From contig JANTQF010000077.1 of assembly GCA_032988165.1 (NCBI GenBank), positions 1 through 64,000 on the forward strand: a stretch of 64,000 bases of DNA, in the 5' to 3' direction. Shown here piece after piece: positions 22,058-34,100 of this stretch; within the stretch, counting starts at the first letter, position 1; every line of letters begins with the position of its first letter. The notes beneath the pieces are model-generated. The model did not search any database, was not told where the DNA came from, and saw only the letters and a program-made list of their open reading frames with translations. The stretch comes from Emmonsiellopsis sp. PD_33 (lineage: Eukaryota > Ascomycota > Eurotiomycetes > Onygenales > Ajellomycetaceae). A program made the position numbers and the translations under genes.

Positions 22058-22504
22058 GATGATGTATGTAGAGGGTTAGAAGTCGAGTAAAATGATCATA
22101 TTCCGCCGCAATTGGGATGTTGAGACGGGTGTCTGGTGTGGTTGAAGGTTGGAGGTGTGTCGAGTTGACGTTGGAAACCACGCGTTTAGTTAGACGCGAC
22201 CCAGACGCGAAATCCAACGCTGCGGTAATTGGTGAAACATGTGCGACTTCTGACATCTCGCCCTTTGCCCTGGAAACCAGCCAGATTTAAATATCCTCCC
22301 TTGGTTTATTTATCCTATTTATGGTACATCAATACACGCAGAGCCAGCGGCATTTCTCTGCTTTACCTATCAATCTACACGCCTTGCGAAAACGAGCGCG
22401 TCGCATCCACACCGTCCATTGCGAAATGGATACGCAATAAAGAACTGAGTCGCTCTTCTCGAACTACACGTATTCTTCGGTTGCCGGGGTGAGGGTAGTT
22501 CTGA
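22058..22504. promoter_or_regulatory. Shared rnh202/mcm10 divergent promoter
   Basis: About 450 bp separate two divergent S-phase genes. Three ACGCG cores lie within about 30 bp at 22180, 22194 and 22205, the first being a full MluI cell-cycle box. The rest is moderately AT-rich with no other motif I can name. Confidence 0.55.
22180..22211. promoter_or_regulatory. Cluster of MCB (ACGCG) elements
   Basis: ACGCGT at 22180-22185, GACGCGAC at 22193-22200 and GACGCGAA at 22204-22211. ACGCGT is the known binding site of the Mbp1/Swi6-type (MBF) G1/S regulator in fungi. Its place between RNase H2B and Mcm10 fits S-phase control of both; binding is inferred. Confidence 0.6.
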
Positions 22505-24993
22505 ATGACTATGACAGCAGTAGGTCCACCCTTTTCCGTTTCAACCACAGCATACTAATTAATGTTCTTCGAGTAGTGGCGGACATCAATTGGCCTCCTC
22601 GATCCCCATATGAGGCTCTCCTGAGCTCCCCCAACGGCCGGAGGAGAGTCCAAGAGATGCAGGACCGGAGACAGGCTGCTAGAGCCTCCGCAACCAAAAA
22701 CCAGGAAAACACACCATATGCGCGAACAAAGACCAGTCAACTGTTGGACGACGGGATGGACGACGACATGGACGATGACGACGAGGAAACCCTCCAATTG
22801 AAACTTGCGGCAATAGAGGCTCGTTTGAAGCTCAAAAAATTGCAGCAGAGTAAAACAAAGGCCAAGTCGTCTAGCTTCGAGGCGGGGGCAAATGATACTC
22901 CCGATTCGCCGGCCTCACGGCCTCCGAGCCGATTCCTTATGGAGCGCAAACGGAAGGCAGCAAATATCTCATCGCATCCAGAGAACGTGCAAGTTCCAGT
23001 ATCGCCCTCAAAAAGACTGGCGCCTTCGACTGACCCGGTTTCTCCACGACGGGTTGTACTAGGAATTGACAAGGGAATGAAGGGGAGCGAGGTGTCCCTC
23101 AGACGACCTCCTAGTTCAACAGCAAGCGCACGGCCGGCGAGCTCCATTGGCGGGTATAGGGATGAGCGTTTTTCACGAATGGGGCGACCCTCGACTGCTC
23201 GGAGCAACGCGTCATCAACACCCAGCGAAGGACCACAACGGCCCAAAAGTTTTAGTGAAAGAATTGCCGAAAGTAGATCGGTTGAGAAAAGCAAAAGAGA
23301 AAAGGCGCAATTGTTGCAGCGGAAAAGGACTACTGCATTTGCCGTCGACAAGAATGAGATGGAGCGTCTTCATACTGCTGCGCAGGAGTCGAATAAGGCT
23401 TCAAGCTTCGATTCTCCTAGGAGAGAACGTCACGTTGAGGAGTTCAGTAGGGAGGATGTGCTTCAATCATACAATCGGCCGCATTCCGGGCTACGTAAGA
23501 GCAAGAGCGTCACACATATTCGGGAAAGTTCTCCATATACAAGGCCTGCCAGTACATATGGGTCATCTAACCACCAAAAGCACGAGCGTCAAAACAGTTT
23601 TGAGTCGAGGGTCTTGCCGCCAGCATCAAGCAATGGCAACATTGAAGATTCCTCTCAGGATACTGAAAATAAACCCTCCGATCCGTCCAAGTTTGAGCCA
23701 TTCTCCGGACTTCATCTTTCAAACCGCATATTACCGCATTCGTTTCTAACTAGGACCCTTGAATCGAAAACCCCTTTGCGAATCCCGGACTTATTAAAAA
23801 CTATCAAAGGACCCGACTTTGATCCCCCAGATACTGACGGCGATTATGTCGTCTTTGGGATAATAGCATCCAAATCAAGCCCCAAAGAGCATAACAAGGA
23901 AGGCAAAAACAGTACAAAAAAACCCGACCTAGACGATGATGGCTCAAACAACTCCTCAAAATACATGGTCATCACCCTCACAGACCTAAAATGGTCCATC
24001 GACCTCTTCCTCTTCTCCACCGCCTTCCCCCGCTACTACAAACTCACCGCAGGCACCGTCGTCGCCATCCTAAATCCCTCCATCATGCCCCCTCCCCCCA
24101 ACAAAATAGACACAAACCGTTTCAGCCTCACCCTAAACTCCTCCGACGACACCATTCTCGAAATCGGCAAAGCCCAAGACCTAGGCTTCTGCAAATCCAT
24201 CCGCAAGGATGGTAAAGTCTGTGAAACCTGGGTCGACGGACGCAAGACGGAATTCTGCGAATTCCACGTCGACCTGCAACTGCGCAAAACAACCTCGAAG
24301 CGAATGGAAGTTAACAGCGGACCAGGTATGTTTGGGCCCGGCGGGCGTTCCGGTTCTCGAACCGGCATGTTTGGCAGAAGCCGGAGCGTTCGCGAAGGAG
24401 GAGCAGGAGGCAATGGACTCAAACCCGAAGGAGCCCAGATGGACAGGTCGACCGGATCGACATATTACGTCGCACCGCCTATCCCCGGCCGCTCAGCAGC
24501 GAATCTCCTCGACGCAGACGACCCATTCATCGCGGCCGCAAACGACTTCCATCGCGGCGGCGACGCAAAGCTAGATCGTCTGCAGAAGCGGCTCGCACAG
24601 CAAGAGCGCGAACGCCACATTGCCCGCTCACTTGGAGACTCCAGTTCCGTCGGCGCGGAGTATCTGCGCCATCGGCAGCGAGCGAATAGTACGCCTGGAC
24701 GCGAGAGGGGGGAGCATCCTCTTATCGGGTCTGGTAATGACAATAATAGAGACGGCACGCCCGCGTCAACGGCTCAGTCTGCCCGTGTCGCGCTGGGGTT
24801 AGATGCCACGACGAGAAACGCCAATAATGTGAAGCTGGGCCCGATGGCGAAGGTGAAGAATGGGGGCGCGGTTACGAAGAAGACGCGGTTTGTTACGGCT
24901 AAGGGGATCAGGGATGCGGGGAGGGATAGTCTTGGTGGGCCTGCGGATGGTCAGAATGCGGTGGATTATGATGATGACTTGGATATTGTGTAG
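22505..24993 (+). CDS. mcm10: Replication initiation factor Mcm10
   Basis: Mcm10 is a chromatin-bound replication factor that activates the Cdc45-MCM-GINS helicase and binds single-stranded DNA. The core is clear: an OB fold from about DGDYVVFGIIASK to TLTDLKWSIDLFLFSTAFPRYYKLTAGTVVAILNPSI, followed by a zinc-finger region GFCKSIRKDGKVCETWVDGR...FCEFHVDLQL (C..C..C..H). N-terminal Asp/Glu-rich and Ser-rich parts and a basic C-terminus complete it. The start is uncertain: the conserved ADINWPPRSPYEALLSSP block has no in-frame ATG before it in the same exon. A TACTAAT branch site at 22553-22559 implies an intron ending at 22576. My model uses ATG 22505, exon 22505-22523 and exon 22577-24993 (811 residues), with a weak GTCCAC donor. 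The body from 22577 on is secure. Confidence 0.85.
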
Positions 24994-26159
24994 CCGGGGG
25001 GTTGGAAAGGGGGTGTGGAAATGGGGGAGTGTGACCGGTTCATTTTTTTTTCTAAATTCTTGCATGGTTACGCAGCGTTGTGTTGTTCCGTTTACTTTTC
25101 ATTGTCTCATCATTCCCTTCATATTCCACTTTTTTTTTATTACCAAAGGAGGTACTCCTAAGTTTGCTCCTATTATTAGATGAGTTATGCATGTGCACCT
25201 TTTTGATTCCTCTCTGCTGCTTCGATTTGGCGCTTGGTGGATGGCACCATATTTTTCTCTTCTCGGATACCCGACTAGTATAAAGATTGTTGAGGTGAGG
25301 TTGGCATGAGAATGAATATGCAATTCTACTTTTTCCCCTAGTAAATCTATTTTTGTGATTTCAGAATCTTCTCTTCTCTACGCTTACTACCCTTTTAAAA
25401 TCCCAGCAGCAACGATGGAACATAAGCGCCAGAGTAGAACGTATTTACATTTAGGTTAGGTAGGCACTCTGACACAATCAATAATCAATTTACCATTTCT
25501 GAGCTAATCCATCTTATATCCGGGATACAGGGGACTCTGTCTGAGTATCTTTAATAAACAGGACAAAAGTCAAAAACCAAACTTATGTAAATGATGCGGG
25601 TAGGGGGTACTTGTAATAACAAAAAAAAAGGGGGGGCGAAGAAAATAGATCAACACATGAATGAATGGGCATTCCCGGCAATCTCTCTACTCTTCTCGCC
25701 CCGCTGTTGGCCATAAAATAAGCAGCAAGGAGATAGACAGATAAGCAGATAATCAAGCATGGGAAAACATCGACAGGATAGGAAGACGTATCAACGAGGG
25801 GGAAAAGGGGAAATATTATGCCTGAGAAGGTAAAGACGGACTGACAGAACAGATAAGCCGTTTTCTGTGGATAATGTTGGAAACCGTTCGCCAGGTAAAA
25901 GAGTAACAGAAAAAGAAACGCCGGTTGTTGTTCGTGGTCGTAATCTCATGACAAAAATAATGTATTAAAAGGGTAAGGAAATAGGAGTTGAGAGAAGGGG
26001 CGGTAGGGTGAAAATAAACTGTGCCCATTGAATAAAGGTGGAACAGCATGGGGAGAAAGGTAGTGGATAATCAAATCCAAGGGTGCAATGAGCACAGACT
26101 TCAACGGAAACGGATTGGACAGTAGGTACTCTTTCGCAAAGACCAAAATATGTCTGTAT
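24994..26159. other. Gene-free region between convergent mcm10 and 26160-27573
   Basis: Both neighbours end here. The DNA is AT-richer, with T and A runs near 25044, 25132 and 25621. I see no open frame with coding character and no RNA gene. Confidence 0.45.
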
Positions 26160-27573
26160 TTAATTGCTGCGAGTCCGCTTAGCAGCAGGTTCTGTGTTGT
26201 CAGCGGAGGCGGCTGCAATTCTCTTTCTCAGTTTCGCGGGGGACGCTTGAGCCTTTGTCCTCGTCCACTTGTCGAAGGGGCTGACGCGGACCGCTTCCCT
26301 GGAAGGGGTTCCCACGTCGTCTTGTGCTTCCCTGGTGTGAGAACGAAGGGAGCGGCCGGTAGCAAGAGGGGTTGCTGGAGTTGACACGGTGGTTTTGGAG
26401 GGTGGGGTAACAGGCACAGTGTTGCTACTCGAGTTAGGAATATCGAGTTGAGGGCTGGCTTGATTGGGTTCATCTGCTACGCCCATGTCGGATTCTGCGG
26501 TCTTTCCGGCGTCGGCCACTTTCGACACACGGGTGGCGCGTTGTGTAGCGCCTGGGAAAAGGAGGCGTGGCTTTATGGATGAGCGTGTCAGGGGTCGAAC
26601 ACGCGGAAGTGGACCGTCGAGAAGGTCAGGTCGAGAAGCCAAAAGGCCAAGATCAGTCTCATCCTCTTCGTCTGTATCAGAGTTGAATTTACGGAATGTT
26701 TTCTTTCCACGGCTGCCAAAAGGGTTAGTCTTGATTATATAAATTGGAGGGTGTGTAAACTTACAAGACGTAGAGCATCCCATCCTCTCTATGGAGTGCT
26801 TCTTCTACCTTCTCGTCACGCTTGGTCCCTTGGCCTTCATCGGCTGTGTCTGGAGTGGAGGGTTCTGCTTCATCAGGTCGAGAAATGAACGGGTTGTCCG
26901 CGGTCTCGTGGACTTCTGGGATTCGATCTCTTGAATCGGTGAAGATCACGATCTTATCCTTTTCCTCGTTGTCCAGTTCCGCATTGAAGCTTTCCAACGA
27001 AAATCCCTTGAATTTCTTTCCCTTTTGCCTTTTTGGTGTCGGCATTTCGGGGTCTAGATGCTGTTGCCGGTGGTTGAACAAAGTGCGAGCAACAGCACTG
27101 GGATTCGGCACGGTCTTCTTCCGCGGGGTTTTGGCGGGCGTTGGGAGCATATTTGCTGTGAGTGTGGTGTGTCTAGAGGATGACTTTGATGAATTGTTGG
27201 CAGTCTCAGCTGTGGAGTGGAAAAGGTGGCTGGTTTGTCTCCTTGTGTTATCGAACAGTGAATGACGTTGGGTGTCCTGACTAGCGTCTTTGGCAGTTCT
27301 TGGACTCCTCCGTGCGGGAGAATTCTGGGCTGACTGAGGGGGTGAAAAGCCGCTTGGGTTATTGTGACATTTCTGTCCGTCCGTTGATAAATCGGCACGG
27401 GTCAAAGAGTCGGGGGAGCTTGGTGTTGAAAGTCCAGGAGAACCTCGAGAGGTGTGTCGCTTGGCTAACCGGGCAGACTGTCGGGTCGAGTATGGTTCAA
27501 ATGGATCGAATCGTGCACCATGTCGCGGAGTAGGCGGCGTCCTGATGGTCCGCGGGGGCGGTGTGGTGGCCAT
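26160..27573 (-). CDS. Uncharacterised Ser/Thr-Pro-rich, probably nuclear protein
   Basis: I do not recognise a named family. Two exons, 27573-26765 and 26712-26160, encode 453 residues, joined within MLYVFRGKKTFRKFNSD. The protein is basic and disordered-looking, with many SP/TP sites (TPPPRTIRTPPTPRHG at the start, LPTPAKTPRKKTVPNPSA near the middle, MPTPKRQKGKKFKGFSLESF), several Lys/Arg clusters fit for nuclear import, and an ordered-looking acidic block, KIVIFTDSRDRIPEVHETADNPF. The C-terminus is basic (AAKRTRSN). The pattern suits a nuclear protein phosphorylated by proline-directed kinases, but this is inference. It shares a 431-bp divergent promoter with duo1. Confidence 0.8.
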
Positions 27574-28004
27574 TGAAGTGGAATTCCTCCTCGTTTCCTC
27601 CTTTGAGGCAGTTCAGTATTTGGGGAGCAGGTATTCGTAGCACCGATCGTACAGTTGTTCTGGGAGCACCGGCTAAATTAAAGACAGAGCGAAATAGACG
27701 AGCAATTCCACAGTCGAATACAGGTACAAACGGTATGGCAAACAGTATTCTGCGTGGTGTGGACGGGCAGAGTGGGCGGCAGAGCGGTGGACGACACGCA
27801 AAGGACGGAGTGAGGTTGGCGTCTGTGCTGTTTCGGGTATTTTCTGACCAGCCACCGCGTTCCAGAAATGGCGGAGGCTGAACTCTAGCGCCGACTAGCG
27901 GTAAGCGCGATACACGCCCCCACCAACATTTGTCCCGCCAACTCCCACCATCGCGGCGGCCAGAGCGACAGTCTCCAATCGATTTCTGCTTGTTCTACGG
28001 CACC
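27574..28004. promoter_or_regulatory. Divergent promoter shared with duo1
   Basis: These 431 bp lie between two divergent start codons and must serve both genes. I see no MCB, CACGTG or TATA element; GC content rises toward duo1. Confidence 0.4.
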
Positions 28005-28849
28005 ATGTCTATCTCCAGTGCCCGCGCCGAAATGGAGAAATTGGAATTGTCCGACGACGACACCGATGCCCTCTGGGCATCACCCTCGAAACCACCGAAA
28101 AATACTGGTACCACCACCCCTCCTGCCAACGACAATGCGCGTGCCGCACCAGAACAAGACTACGCGCGGAATAGCGAGACCCAATATGACCGCGAGGAAG
28201 CACGGGAAGCCGCCTTACGACGTGAACTAGAAAGCGTACGGAACATCAACCAGGTGGTGGAGGGAATCATCGAGAGTTTGGACCGTGCAAAGGGAAACAT
28301 GGAGGTGAGCAACCATGCCCTTCTTAATACAAGTGGTGACATACAAACATCTACTTATCAATTATATTCTTACAGAACGTTTCCCGCACTGTCACTTCCG
28401 CCTCGACGCTCCTCAACACGTGGACCCGCATCCTGGCACAAACCGAGCAAAATCAACGCCTTATCCTCAACCCTTCCTGGCAGGGAGCCACCCAAGACAT
28501 CGCTGATATTGAGAACGAAGCGATTCTCAAGCAACAGGCGGCTGAAAGAAGGGAATTAGAACTACAGCAGCGGAGGGAAGCGTTGGCCCGGAAAGCTGAG
28601 GAAGATGAACGTAAGAGGGCAGAGGCGGCGTCAGCGAGGGGTGCTCGCGGGACGACGCGAACGAGATCACGCGTCTTGGGTCGAAACCCTTCCGTTTCCG
28701 GCTCGTACACAGGAACCAGAGGGGCTACAAGGGCGTCAACGACAACGCGTGGAATTCCAACGGGCACCCGACGGCCGGCGACTGAAAGCACCAGAGGTTC
28801 TAGTGTTACTAGGAGTCGGGGACGAGTGAGAGGCGCTTCGAGAGACTAG
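28005..28849 (+). CDS. duo1: DASH/Dam1 complex subunit Duo1
   Basis: Duo1 is part of the ten-subunit DASH ring that couples kinetochores to spindle microtubules. Two exons, 28005-28304 and 28376-28849, encode 257 residues. The hallmark helical region runs from about residue 66: AALRRELESVRNINQVVEGIIESLDRAKGNME, then across the intron NVSRTVTSASTLLNTWTRILAQTEQNQRLI and a conserved WQGATQDIADIE. A Lys/Glu/Arg-rich helix follows, and the last about 50 residues are Arg/Thr/Gly/Ser-rich and basic, suited to microtubule binding. Starting at 28005 places MSISSARAEMEKLELSDDD at the N-terminus. Confidence 0.93.
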
Positions 28850-29122
28850 AGGATGCCGTATAGAATTAGAATTCAATGATACCCAGGAACAGCACACAAT
28901 CTAAACCAGCCTCTATTTTTATGCTCTCGACTGTCTGATGCTCCCAGGGTTTGATACCCCCCACAAACCAGCCGGGCAGACTAGCGGCTTGGCACGACCT
29001 GCAACGCGTACCCAATAATCATCGCGGAGTTTACCTATCTCCAAATCCCAATCCTTTGCTTCCCCAGCCCAACAGCTTCATCCACCACCAAGAGCCCTCT
29101 CCTTTCCAACAACCAGAGAACC

Positions 29123-29877
29123 ATGAATTTTGCTCCATACCAAGACGAAAGCCCCGAGATAGAACGGGCTCTAAGCCCTCCGCTCGCCGATGCGAACCGT
29201 TCCAAATCTCCCCCAACACACCAGCAGCGCTCCTCTCCGCTTCCCTCGCCCAGTCACTTTGGCGCACCAGATATAGGGCCCGGAGATGGGGCCGACACAG
29301 GGTTTGGAAGGGACGTGGAGGGCGGAAGATTAAGTCTAGGGGCTTTCGAGACGAGCCTGCCTATCCGGATGGACTATGAAGCTATGCTGGCATATCTACT
29401 GCTACCTCCGGCGGGAGGCGTGTTTTTGCTGCTGGTGGAGCATAAGAGTGACTATGTCCGGTACGTTGCAAGCTAAGAGAGGGCGGTGGACTGTTGGAAT
29501 ACAGGTGCTAATGACAGAGTATAGATTCCATGCCTGGCAATCGAGTATGCTGTTTACCGTCATATTTGTATGCAACTAAATCCCCAAAGGCCTCTTATCG
29601 GGAATGAATCGAATTCTAACACCCTAGCAGATAATCCACATGATATTTGCCTGGTCAAGCGTCATCTCATGGTTGCTATTTATATGCGATCTGGGCCTGA
29701 TGGGTTTCCTAAGCATGCGTGCATATAGGGACGGTACGCACTGAACTATACTATATCACCCAGTTCTAGAAACATTGCTAATCCTCCCCTCTTTCTCTTA
29801 CTATAGTCGACTCCCTCGAACACTACGAAGTCCCCTTCTTCGGCCGTCTGGCCAACTCATTCGTCGACGACGAGTAA
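29123..29877 (+). CDS. Small UPF0132-like multi-pass membrane protein
   Basis: Four exons, 29123-29460, 29525-29567, 29631-29733 and 29807-29877, encode 184 residues. The first half is Pro/Ser-rich and likely cytosolic. The second half has three hydrophobic segments: AMLAYLLLPPAGGVFLLLVE, FHAWQSSMLFTVIFIIHMIF (across exons 2 and 3) and SSVISWLLFICDLGLMGFLSM, then a short tail with YEVPFFGRLANSF. The pattern FHAWQS after VR, and a final P.(F/L)G.LA motif, resemble the UPF0132 (DUF4870-like) family of bacteria and fungi, whose function is unknown. The 43-nt second exon is unusually short but phase-consistent. Confidence 0.8.
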
Positions 29878-31127
29878 AAGGATTCGACAATAAATATTGA
29901 GGGGATTTGTCGAACATCAGCCAACCCCTACCCATTAACCCGACTGTCCAAAATTTCTCACAACCCATCCATACACCTTCCTACCTCCATCCCACCAACG
30001 AGCCCAGCTAGACTAAGGTCTTCTGCTCCACCATACGACACCTCCAGATACCCGACCCTGTCATTCCGCCATCACCAACAGCTTCGACGTTACAATAATA
30101 CTCTCTCCCTACCTTCAGCCATCAGGCGACGTTTATGCCCGCCTTTCCAGTTTTTATTTACTTCTCCTTCTGCGGTATATCTTGGAACCGATATAAAGGG
30201 GGCTGGGTACGGTGTGGCTCTCTATGTACATGAAACCTCCTACAAACAACCAACCGCCTCCCCCCACCCCCAAACAGACACACACACACCTACCTGCCTT
30301 AATATTTTGTATAAATTTGGCGTTCAAGTCCTTTTTTTTTCATTGCTTTCCATTTTCTACCTTTCGCGGGAACGAGAGTACATCTATCTAACGACTTGAA
30401 CACTGTATATACGCCATGTTTAGAACCCTTCTTTTGTTTTTTTCTGCCCCTTTTAATGTGTGTGAAGCTTGATGCAGCGCAGCGGTAATTTATCTGATTT
30501 TGATATATATATATATCTTGATTTTACAACCAAATGCCAATGATAAAGAACCAAACTACTAAAAAGAACTTGGTCGCGAAAGTAATTCATCATAATCTTC
30601 ATGTGGATTCATTTACCGAGAAGGAAAAATAAGTAACAGGAGTCAGTTGTGGTGGACAATGTAAGGAGCATAATACAGAGTATAAAAACCATCGCAAGAG
30701 AGAAAAGCGCGTACCAAAACGTGACAAATCATAAAAAAAAGATACGTCGGGGGTTAGAAACAAAAACATAGGCCTGCTGAAATAACCAAGGGAAATAAAG
30801 CAAAAAAATCAAAATCAAAATCAAAAAGACATTCTGGAATACATAGGCATCAAAAAAGGGAAAGAATAGGACAAAGGGAATCAATAGTATGGTTGCCAAA
30901 AAAAAAAGAGTATGGCTTAAAGAGAACGAGGGCTTGTAAATGCATCAATGCATCGACGTCAAAAAAATGTCCACGTTCACATGAGGAACAAGAAGAGAAG
31001 ATCATCAACATCAACATCAACATCAAGAAATTAGATGAGACCATTTGGAAGGGTAGGTCCTGGGTGAATCCAAATCGAAAAGCACCCTATTAGTGAAGAT
31101 TCGTCTTGCCGTGGTTCGTAGCTCGTC
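29878..31127. other. Gene-free region between convergent genes
   Basis: The 3' flanks of the UPF0132-like gene and the Cdc15-like gene meet here. Visible features are a TA run near 30504-30515, AATCAA units near 30805-30826 and ATCAAC units near 31004-31024. I see no gene or structured RNA. Confidence 0.45.
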
Positions 31128-34100
31128 CTAACAGGGCTGGACATAATTACTCGGAACCAAACCAGGACGTGTTCGCTGCGGTCCGGTTACTTCTGCCTCC
31201 CACCACCCGTCGTCTTGGTGTCTGAGGACGGCTAGAATGTCTCCCTTTGCAAAGCCGAGTTCTTCGGGAATGGCCGCCGTGTAGCTATACATTGCACGGG
31301 CTGTTAAAGACATCGTTAGTCAGTATACGTCTGTGGAAGATAGGATTCAAGGACAGAAATTACTTACCAAAGTGCAAAACAGTGCGCCCATCGCTGCTCA
31401 GACTCAACTGCCGGCCACCTCCGTCCACAGTTGCTATGCTTCTGCTTCTAACGCGGTTACCGCTAACGTCAGGGGCTGAACCATAGTACATAGTCATTGG
31501 CCGCTGCATGGCACCCTGGCTGCCTCCTCGTCCTCGTTGGCTCCCATAATGGTCCATCTGGCCCCCACCATATGGATCAACCTGGCTCGTTGACAGTTGG
31601 AGTTCCATTCCACTTGCGCTAGAGGGTCGATCTTGTCTTCTGAATTGAGGTCGAGGAGAAACAGCTCGTTGTATCTCGGTTGGTGATTCGTGTCGGTCTT
31701 GCCGTCGGAATTGGGGGCGAGGAGAAACTGCACGCTGTATCTCACTGGGAGATTCATGGCGAGTGTATTGCTGTGGGGAATAGGAATGACCACTAGTAAC
31801 AACCTTTGTCGGGGTAGTAGATGGGGACTGGCGATATCTATTGCTCATGCTTCCGGAATGCGAATGGTAGGAAGCGGGACTCGGATTGTTCCTGCTCTCG
31901 TACTGCTGACGCGGTTCGCCTCGCGAGGGCGGCGGGTTGGGACTTGCGCTTCGTCGTGGTGCAGGGGCAGGAGACACGGCGCGAGGAATCGCCTGGCTAG
32001 GTCCACCTGTTGCCTGGTTGGTACGGGCAGGGCTGTTGAACATGTCCTGCGTCTGTCCAACATACTTTCGGGTTGTTTTCTGCATCTGTGCTGATGTAAA
32101 CGCTGGCTGAGGAGCACCAAGCCGCTTCACAGTCGGGTCGTAAGCTGGCGGCGGGGTGCCACGCTGAGCGGCGGCAGCATTCGTATCAGAAGCAAGACTC
32201 GGTGGGGCTGGGGTCGTGATACCATGATACCTATCGGCGGAGACACGCAGCGATGATTGCTTCCCTACCCCTTTAAGGTCTGCAAGAGCTTGGGCGATGG
32301 GGTCGAGATCTTCTCCGTCCTTGCTAGTGTTTGGACCTGGCTTGCCCACATCATCAGGCGAGGCGACATCGAAGACGTTGTTACCGACATTGAGCTGGAA
32401 ATTGGCCCTTGGATCAACAGGTTCAGGACTCCCAGAGGGACGATCGGTGTACATTGATGGCTTGATGGGACTCGCCTGTTTTGGAGCAGCCCACGTATTG
32501 CGATGGGAGGCCGGCGCGGTTGTGGTTGCTGGTGCTGCTTGACGCTCCTTCTCATGCTTGCTCTTTCTTCGGAACGGACTATTGCTGAAGAATGCACTTC
32601 TCTTCTTTTGGACTTGCTTCCCGACTGCCATGCCTGGCATAGAAACGCCATTTACCGGTTTCTTCGGGGACTGTTTGTTGGTGGGTGGCGGTGGTTCCAT
32701 GCTGGAGAAAGAGGTTGGATTGGATATATCACTGTGGGAGTCTCTGCTGGATGGCCGATTGCTGCTTCTTTCAGATGGTGGCCCTGTTCTGCAGAACATT
32801 GTCATACCATCTGTTGGGTATTCATTGTGAGGGACGACATTCGGGATATCCCCATGCTGGCTTGGCTGGTAGTTGGGAGGAACCTGTCCTCCACGCCGAA
32901 CATCAAGAGGGGGGGGTTGATGTTGATGTTGCGGTTGAGATTGCGGTTGCGGTTGCGGCTGCTGCTGCTGCTGTTGCTGTTGCTGCGGTGGCGGACGCTG
33001 TGGAGTAACAGTGGTTTCCCGACTATTTGGAGTGGATGGGTCAGCGTGGCCTGACATTCTCATTGCGAGCTCGGATTTGGGGTCATGGTGAGATTCATAG
33101 GTGGATGGTGCGGGCGATGAGCTTCTGAAAGCTGGGTTAATAGTCCGTTGGAATTGAGCAACCGAGTAGCTCTCTTCTTCAGACATTTCTGACGACGTAT
33201 CGTTGAGATCTCCACGACAGAAATTGATATATTTGGGAGGATCCGGGATCTCCTGCCCGGTTCCTCGTTCCATGATGAAGCCACTGATATCCTTCTCAAC
33301 CTCACAACTCTCTAGCGAGACTCGGATTTTTTCACAAGAGGCATCGTCGCTGACACAAGCCGTTGAGGCAATGTTAGCATAATTCCAAAGGCTGCTCTTT
33401 GTAAAATCTAGTCGTTCTTCTTCCAAATCTTGGAATTTCTAGAAGTAATTGTTAGTCTTAACGCTTCCCGGATGTTGTGGGTCATCCCACTTACGTCGCA
33501 TGCAGCCTTCCACTCTTTATTCCAACGACCAGTTGTCTCCTCGAGTACCTTGACCGCGCTTTCGTACTCGCTACTGTTGGAAGCAAGTTGGATTTGTGTC
33601 TTCTCCAATTTTTGTTTATTTTTGCGCTCCTCTTGTCCCATAACCATATGTCCCTGGGCCAAATATCCCTTGATCCGTAGGCAATCTTGCTCGTAGCGAT
33701 CTCGCGACTAGACCACAGATTCTGTTATTATAAACCGCAAATCTATCCGTAACGGGGGGTTCACCTACCTTGTTGACAGCCTGTGTCTGCTGAACCTTAA
33801 TTTTGAGCAGCTTCTCAGTACCGTTTTGCACAATCTTTCTCCGCTCCTTCATCCCACCAGCAAATGCAGCCAATGGCTCTTCCAGTTCGCTTTTCATCTG
33901 TGATGCGATAGCTGCGTGTGTTTTTCCAATCGCCTCTGTTTCCCCCCGTACAGAATCCAGTGACGAGCGTAACGAGCCGGTCTCGCACGAACCCAGAGGT
34001 TTGCGGCATAGAGCCAAAAGCTTCCTTGCGTATTCATCTTCTATAGCGGCGCGTACTATTTGGAAAGCATATGTCAGTAATGCTGCATCGCAAACTAGTT

